From positions 1 through 9,396 of the forward strand of contig DATLYH010000292.1 in NCBI GenBank assembly GCA_035575035.1: a stretch of DNA of 9,396 nucleotides. Reading direction: 5' to 3'. The notes beneath the pieces are model-generated. The model had not been told where the DNA came from, did not search any database, and was given only the letters and a program-made list of their open reading frames with translations. Of this stretch, positions 6,852 through 9,396 are shown piece by piece. The stretch is from DATLYH01 sp035575035. GTDB lineage: Bacteria; Planctomycetota; Planctomycetia; Gemmatales; Gemmataceae. Made by a program: the position numbers and the translations under genes. Numbering within the stretch: position 1 is the first letter of the stretch; each line of letters starts with the position of its first letter.

Positions 6852-6881
6852 CCGGGCCGGCTCGTCCCGCCGCCTTCTGCC
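6837..6881. terminator. Possible bidirectional terminator between convergent genes
   Basis: GGCAGAAGGCGG (6837-6848) and CCGCCTTCTGCC (6870-6881) are exact 12-bp reverse complements. An inner CGGG/CCCG stem (6853-6856 with 6866-6869) stacks on it across a 4-nt bulge that contains the phosphoesterase stop codon TAA (6849-6851). The position between two convergent genes fits a shared terminator. No T-run follows on either strand, so this is a structural inference. Confidence 0.5.
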
Positions 6882-6903
6882 CGTGGAGCGTCGGTCTTCG
6901 CGG

Positions 6904-7641
6904 TTACCAGTAGCGCAGCCGCCACCAGTCGTACTTGGTGGCCAGCTTGCTGAACCACCAATGGCCGTCCTGCCACTCCAGCTTCACCTTCCGCCAGCCG
7001 AGCGGGATCTTGGGGAAGGGATAGGGCGGTCCGATGAACGGCCAGGCGTTGTACGGATACGCCAACGGGTAGGCCACCCGCGAGTAGTTGTTGTAAGGCG
7101 CGTAGGTCGGCCAGGCGTAGGGCGGCAGGTGGGGCGGACTCATCAGATCGTAGGGCGAGCCGGGGGTGCCGGCGGCCATGGGCATTGGCTCGACCACAGG
7201 GCCGGCCGGCGTTGGGGCGCGAGGCAGAACCTGGGCCGGCTCGCGCGTTGCGGGGGCCGGCGGCGGTACGGCCTCGGCCTGGACCGGGGTGACGGCGCCG
7301 CTCAGGGTCAGGCGGTCCACCACGCGCTCGACACCGGGCACATCGCGGACCAGGCGCAGGGCGGCCTCGCGCTGCGCCTCGTCGGCGACATGGCCGGTCA
7401 ACTCCACGGCGCCGGCGCGGCAGGCGACCTCGATGCGGTAGTGCCGCAGCTGGCCGCTGTGTTGGAGGCGTTCAGCGATGGCGTTGGCGGTCTGCTGGTC
7501 GCCGGCCGTTCCTGGGCCGGGCTCGATGGTCAGCCGGGCAGGCTCATGGGGGGGGACGGTTTCGCCGGCAACAAGGCCGGGCAGGGGGGGCACCATCCAA
7601 AGCCCCACCGCGGCCAGCAAGTAACGGAAGCGGACAGTCAC
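6904..7641 (-). CDS. Secreted BON-domain protein with planctomycete-type C-terminal tail
   Basis: This 245-aa protein has a signal peptide (basic MTVRFR, then a hydrophobic stretch to about residue 25 ending in LVAG), so it is exported. Residues about 49-113 form a BON domain, with the pattern AIAERL, VELTGHVAD and VPGVERVVDRLTL; BON domains bind phospholipid or other envelope ligands and are found in osmotic-stress and secretin-type proteins. A Pro/Ala linker (about 115-165) leads to a Tyr/Pro-rich segment and a distinctive C-terminal 50 residues (GWRKVKLEWQDGHWWF, then DWWRLRYW) that I associate with planctomycete envelope proteins of unknown role. The start is GTG at 7641, fixed by AGGAGG 8 nt upstream; the ATG overlapping that site runs into a stop at once. 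The gene stands alone on its strand, convergent with pdeM. Confidence 0.82.
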   Translation of the reverse strand: MTVRFRYLLAAVGLWMVPPLPGLVAGETVPPHEPARLTIEPGPGTAGDQQTANAIAERLQHSGQLRHYRIEVACRAGAVELTGHVADEAQREAALRLVRDVPGVERVVDRLTLSGAVTPVQAEAVPPPAPATREPAQVLPRAPTPAGPVVEPMPMAAGTPGSPYDLMSPPHLPPYAWPTYAPYNNYSRVAYPLAYPYNAWPFIGPPYPFPKIPLGWRKVKLEWQDGHWWFSKLATKYDWWRLRYW

Positions 7642-7649
7642 GGCAACAT

Positions 7650-7655
7650 CCTCCT
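7650..7655 (-). promoter_or_regulatory. Shine-Dalgarno site that fixes the GTG start of the BON protein
   Basis: The minus strand reads AGGAGG here, with 8 nt to the GTG at 7641-7639. It is the strongest ribosome site in the window and settles a non-ATG start. I see no clear promoter further upstream between 7656 and 7858, and no gene there. Confidence 0.75.
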
Positions 7656-7858
7656 GATGTTAAAGCGCACAAGGGACACGTCCAACTCTTCCTCCTTTCG
7701 GAGCAGCGGTCAAACCACCTGGAGGCCGGCAGCAAGGAACGGGAAGCGCAGGGAGCCGTATCCTCTGATCAACCGGCGTGCCAGGCGTAGCTGACAGAGC
7801 CGGCGGAGGCCGGACACTCGGCCCAACCATCGCGGCGCACCGCAGCAGGGAGGCCGAG

Positions 7859-7887
7859 TTGACACCAAAGACCACCTCCCCTATATT
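7859..7887 (+). promoter_or_regulatory. Near-consensus sigma70 promoter of the tRNA-Arg gene
   Basis: TTGACA (7859-7864) and TATATT (7882-7887) are separated by exactly 17 bp. The -35 is perfect and the -10 matches 5 of 6. Transcription should begin near 7894, leaving a leader of about 35 nt before the tRNA that includes a small CCCGG/CCGGG stem (7896-7910). A strong housekeeping promoter is expected for a tRNA gene. Confidence 0.8.
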
Positions 7888-7928
7888 GAATTCCACCCGG
7901 GAAGACCGGGCCCAGTGCAGCGGCTAAA

Positions 7929-8002
7929 GCGCCTGTAGCTCAACTGGATAGAGCAACGGCCTACGGAGCCGTAGGTTGGGGGTTCGAATCCCTCCAGGCG
8001 TG
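7929..8002 (+). tRNA. tRNA-Arg (anticodon ACG)
   Basis: The 74-nt cloverleaf folds completely. The acceptor GCGCCTG pairs with CAGGCGT, ending in a G1-U72 wobble. The D-arm is GCTC/GAGC. The anticodon arm is ACGGC/GCCGT around loop CTACGGA, giving anticodon ACG at 7963-7965, expected to be edited to ICG and to read CGU/CGC/CGA. The variable loop is AGGTT. The T-arm is GGGGG/CCCTC with loop TTCGAAT. The discriminator is G8002 and CCA is not encoded. The 3' half (7961-8002) overlaps the antisense integrase gene and is the likely integration target of the element to the right. Confidence 0.97.
7961..8002. other. Predicted attachment-site core in the 3' half of tRNA-Arg
   Basis: This 42-bp stretch, from the anticodon loop to the discriminator, is shared by the tRNA and the integrase 3' end. 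Integrases that face an adjacent tRNA usually recombine within this part of the gene and leave a copy of the tRNA 3' segment at the far end of the element. The matching copy is not in the window, so the exact core length and the att label are inferred. Confidence 0.55.
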
Positions 8003-9217
8003 CTGGACATCTTCGCAAGGAATGGCATCCGCTCGCAACACCTTGCAAGAAGCCATCTTCGACACTTCATCCGCGCAACCTTGCGACGCCATGCGACCCG
8101 TTGCGGCGGGTTGCTGCACCGGATTTTGCAGCGCCTGGGCGAAGTGCTCCTCGGTTACCTGCAGGTAGTGGTTCTGGGCCACCACCTGGGAGTTGCCGAT
8201 CCACTTGCAGACCACGTGCAGGGGGAAGGCGGCCGCCAGCTCCGTCTGGCGGCTGGCCCGCAGGTTCTGGAAAGGCTTGGTCCACGGCTCCAGCCCGGCC
8301 CGCCGGATGATCCGCACCAGCCGGGTCCGGAAGTTCTTCCGCGCGCTGCGGTAGGTGGTGATGACGTACCGGCTCCCCTCCGCGGCCTCGTCGAAAACCG
8401 CTTCCAGATAGGGCCGCAGCTCGGGAAACAGGGGGATGTGCCGCACGCCCGTCTTGGGGCTGTCGATCCGCAGGCGGCCTCGCTCCCAATCGACATCCGA
8501 CCACGTCAGCGCCAACGTTTCCGAGGGGGTCCGCAGCCCACCGTAGCGAGCCAGGGCCACGATCAAGCGGTACTCCGCATCGGGGCAAGCTTCCAGAAGG
8601 CGCTGGGTCATCTCCTGGGTGATGAAGATTTGGCGCCGCTCGTTGGTCTCCTTGGGCGGCTTGACGTCCGCGAACGGGCTTTCCGCGAGCAGCTTCCTCC
8701 GCACCGCGGCGCGAAAGATCTGCTTCGCCATCTTGATCCGCCGGCCGATGGTCGCTTCGGCCAGCCCGCCCTGCCGCAGGTAGACCACGAAGCTGTCCGC
8801 ATCGCCGGGGGTGATTTCGTGCAGCCGTTTCTCCCGGCCGAAGTGGGCCAGCAGGGAATGGGTCATGGTCCGACAGTTCGCGCGCGTGTTCGGCTTGTGG
8901 TCGGTGCGCCCGGCCAGGTAGGCGTCCACGAATTCCCCCAGGGTGGGGGCCGGCGGCACGGCCGGCCGCCGGGGGATCAGGCCCGCGGCCGCCAGCTTCC
9001 CCGCCAGGCGGTCGCCGATCTCCCCGACCCACCGCGCCGTCTCGGCGTCGAGCGGGCAGCGGGACATCGCGGCCGCCACCAGGTGCTCGACCTTGGTCTT
9101 GATCCGTTCGGCCACGTCCTGCGAGACCTTGCCGAGCCGGATGCTCTTGCGCTGGCCGTCGGGGGCGACGAACTGGATGGTCCGCCGGCCGCCGGGCCCG
9201 CGGGAAATGCTCGCCAT
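7961..9217 (-). CDS. Tyrosine recombinase/integrase of a tRNA-targeting element
   Basis: This 418-aa phage-type site-specific recombinase has an N-terminal arm-binding-like segment (1-60, GRRTIQFVAPDGQRKSIRLG), a SAM-like core-binding domain (about 92-185, beginning TLGEFVDAYL) and a catalytic domain (about 195-365). Catalytic residues visible are Arg229 in YGGLRTPSE, Lys255 in SPKTG, Arg320 in QNLRASRQ, Trp339 in KWIGNS (in place of His) and nucleophile Tyr351 in NHYLQV. The box II His is Gln317, a variation I associate with planctomycete integrases. ATG 9217 is preceded by AAAGGAG at 6-nt spacing. The last 13 residues, HAWRDSNPQPTAP, are encoded by the antisense strand of tRNA-Arg and the TAG stop lies in its anticodon loop. 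The gene faces the tRNA, as usual for elements inserted at tRNA 3' ends; the element body lies to the right, beyond the window. Confidence 0.93.
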   Translation of the reverse strand: MASISRGPGGRRTIQFVAPDGQRKSIRLGKVSQDVAERIKTKVEHLVAAAMSRCPLDAETARWVGEIGDRLAGKLAAAGLIPRRPAVPPAPTLGEFVDAYLAGRTDHKPNTRANCRTMTHSLLAHFGREKRLHEITPGDADSFVVYLRQGGLAEATIGRRIKMAKQIFRAAVRRKLLAESPFADVKPPKETNERRQIFITQEMTQRLLEACPDAEYRLIVALARYGGLRTPSETLALTWSDVDWERGRLRIDSPKTGVRHIPLFPELRPYLEAVFDEAAEGSRYVITTYRSARKNFRTRLVRIIRRAGLEPWTKPFQNLRASRQTELAAAFPLHVVCKWIGNSQVVAQNHYLQVTEEHFAQALQNPVQQPAATGRMASQGCADEVSKMASCKVLRADAIPCEDVQHAWRDSNPQPTAP

Positions 9218-9230
9218 GAAGGGCTCCTTT

Positions 9231-9280
9231 CTTGCACACGCCGGCCGGCGCTGGCACCCGGGTGCAAGTCCGGGCGCCAG
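9231..9280. repeat. Nested palindromes directly upstream of the integrase
   Basis: This 50-bp segment contains the 12-bp palindrome CGCCGGCCGGCG (9239-9250), the 12-bp palindrome GCACCCGGGTGC (9254-9265), the arms CTTGCAC (9231-9237) and GTGCAAG (9262-9268), and CTGGC/GCCAG (9251-9255 and 9276-9280). It begins 13 bp before the integrase ATG, so it lies in the promoter or leader and could bind an element-encoded regulator. A minus-strand TATGAT at 9311-9306 is a possible -10 without a good -35. Confidence 0.5.
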
Positions 9281-9337
9281 GCCGCCGGCAAAGGATCACG
9301 GGAAGATCATAGCCCGGCCGCCGCCGGCGGCCAGGGA

Positions 9338-9380
9338 GGGAGTCGGGAGTAGGGAAGAGGGGACAGAGGACAGGGGACAG
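9338..9380 (+). repeat. Heptad-periodic purine tract with G-quadruplex motif
   Basis: Successive 7-bp units begin GGGAGTC (9338), GGGAGTA (9345) and GGGAAGA (9352), and GGACAG recurs every 7 bp at 9361, 9368 and 9375. The four G-runs at 9338, 9345, 9352 and 9359 are spaced by 4-nt loops and satisfy the G-quadruplex pattern on the plus strand. The unit GGGAGTN is the same type as the minus-strand reading of the repeat in the helicase gene. Confidence 0.75.
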
Positions 9381-9396
9381 GAGAGTCTGTCCCCTG
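9371..9396. repeat. 10-bp inverted repeat cut by the window edge
   Basis: CAGGGGACAG (9371-9380) and CTGTCCCCTG (9387-9396) are exact reverse complements around a 6-nt loop. The right arm reaches the last base of the window, so the stem may be longer. It could belong to a dispersed palindromic repeat or to a terminator of a gene to the right. Confidence 0.75.

Noticed and set aside
6454..7794. Plus-strand open frame of 446 codons spanning pdeM and the BON gene
   Set aside because: It overlaps two well-supported genes in other frames and shows low-complexity Gly/Arg/Ala composition.
7781..7796. CCAGGCGTAGCTGACA, resembling the tRNA 3' end and flank at 7995-8009, as a second attachment site
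   Set aside because: The match is short and gapped, lies upstream of the tRNA on the wrong side of the integrase, and would enclose only the tRNA.
7660..7896. Small minus-strand open frame between the BON gene and the tRNA
   Set aside because: It overlaps the tRNA promoter, has no ribosome site and its Pro/Arg-rich sequence shows no domain.
7976..9352. Long plus-strand open frame (458 codons) across the integrase region
   Set aside because: It is the antisense of a clear tyrosine recombinase with all domains, starts inside the tRNA, and has composition biased by GC-rich antisense codons with no recognisable motif.

Overview
The window is GC-rich and densely coding, and it looks like a piece of a planctomycete chromosome, most likely Gemmata-like (order Gemmatales). 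This placement is inferred from the secreted BON-domain protein with a Trp/Tyr/Pro-rich tail, the tyrosine recombinase with a KWIGNS box, the basic tail of a possible transposase at the left edge, and 7-bp GGGAGTN-type purine repeats. I recognise these from memory of planctomycete genomes; no search was run.

Left block (1-1629): the last 40 codons of a basic, possibly transposase, gene enter from the left (+). They converge on a minus-strand pair: a TatD-superfamily metal-dependent hydrolase that resembles EboC, followed by a 169-aa protein of unknown function. A 419-bp non-coding stretch (1630-2048) separates this pair from the next block and holds a 10-bp hairpin and a possible extended -10 promoter.

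Central block (2049-6851, all +): a zinc-dependent medium-chain alcohol dehydrogenase, a small cupin, an Lhr-Core-type DEXH helicase and a metallophosphoesterase (PdeM/MPE). Helicase and phosphoesterase overlap by 17 bp and form the known two-gene core of a bacterial DNA-repair cluster. The ligase and exonuclease that often accompany them are not here. The cupin ends 21 bp before the helicase, so the four genes may form one transcript, although a perfect 15-bp hairpin stands between the dehydrogenase and the cupin. The helicase carries an apparent in-frame insertion of about 20 codons made partly of a CCCCACT heptad repeat, which gives a four-tetrad G-quadruplex motif on the opposite strand.

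Right block (6852-9396): a 12-bp hairpin lies between the convergent phosphoesterase and BON-protein genes. Next come a tRNA-Arg(ACG) gene behind a near-consensus sigma70 promoter and a tyrosine integrase that runs head-on into the tRNA. The last 13 sense codons and the stop of the integrase lie on the antisense strand of the tRNA, and the stop falls in the anticodon loop. This is the layout of an integrative element inserted at a tRNA 3' end, with the element extending rightward out of the window. Upstream of the integrase are nested palindromes and a heptad-periodic purine tract with a second G-quadruplex motif of the same GGGAGTN type as the helicase insertion.

No complete new system can be claimed. 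The strongest leads are the integrase-tRNA overlap and the repeat insertion in the helicase gene.
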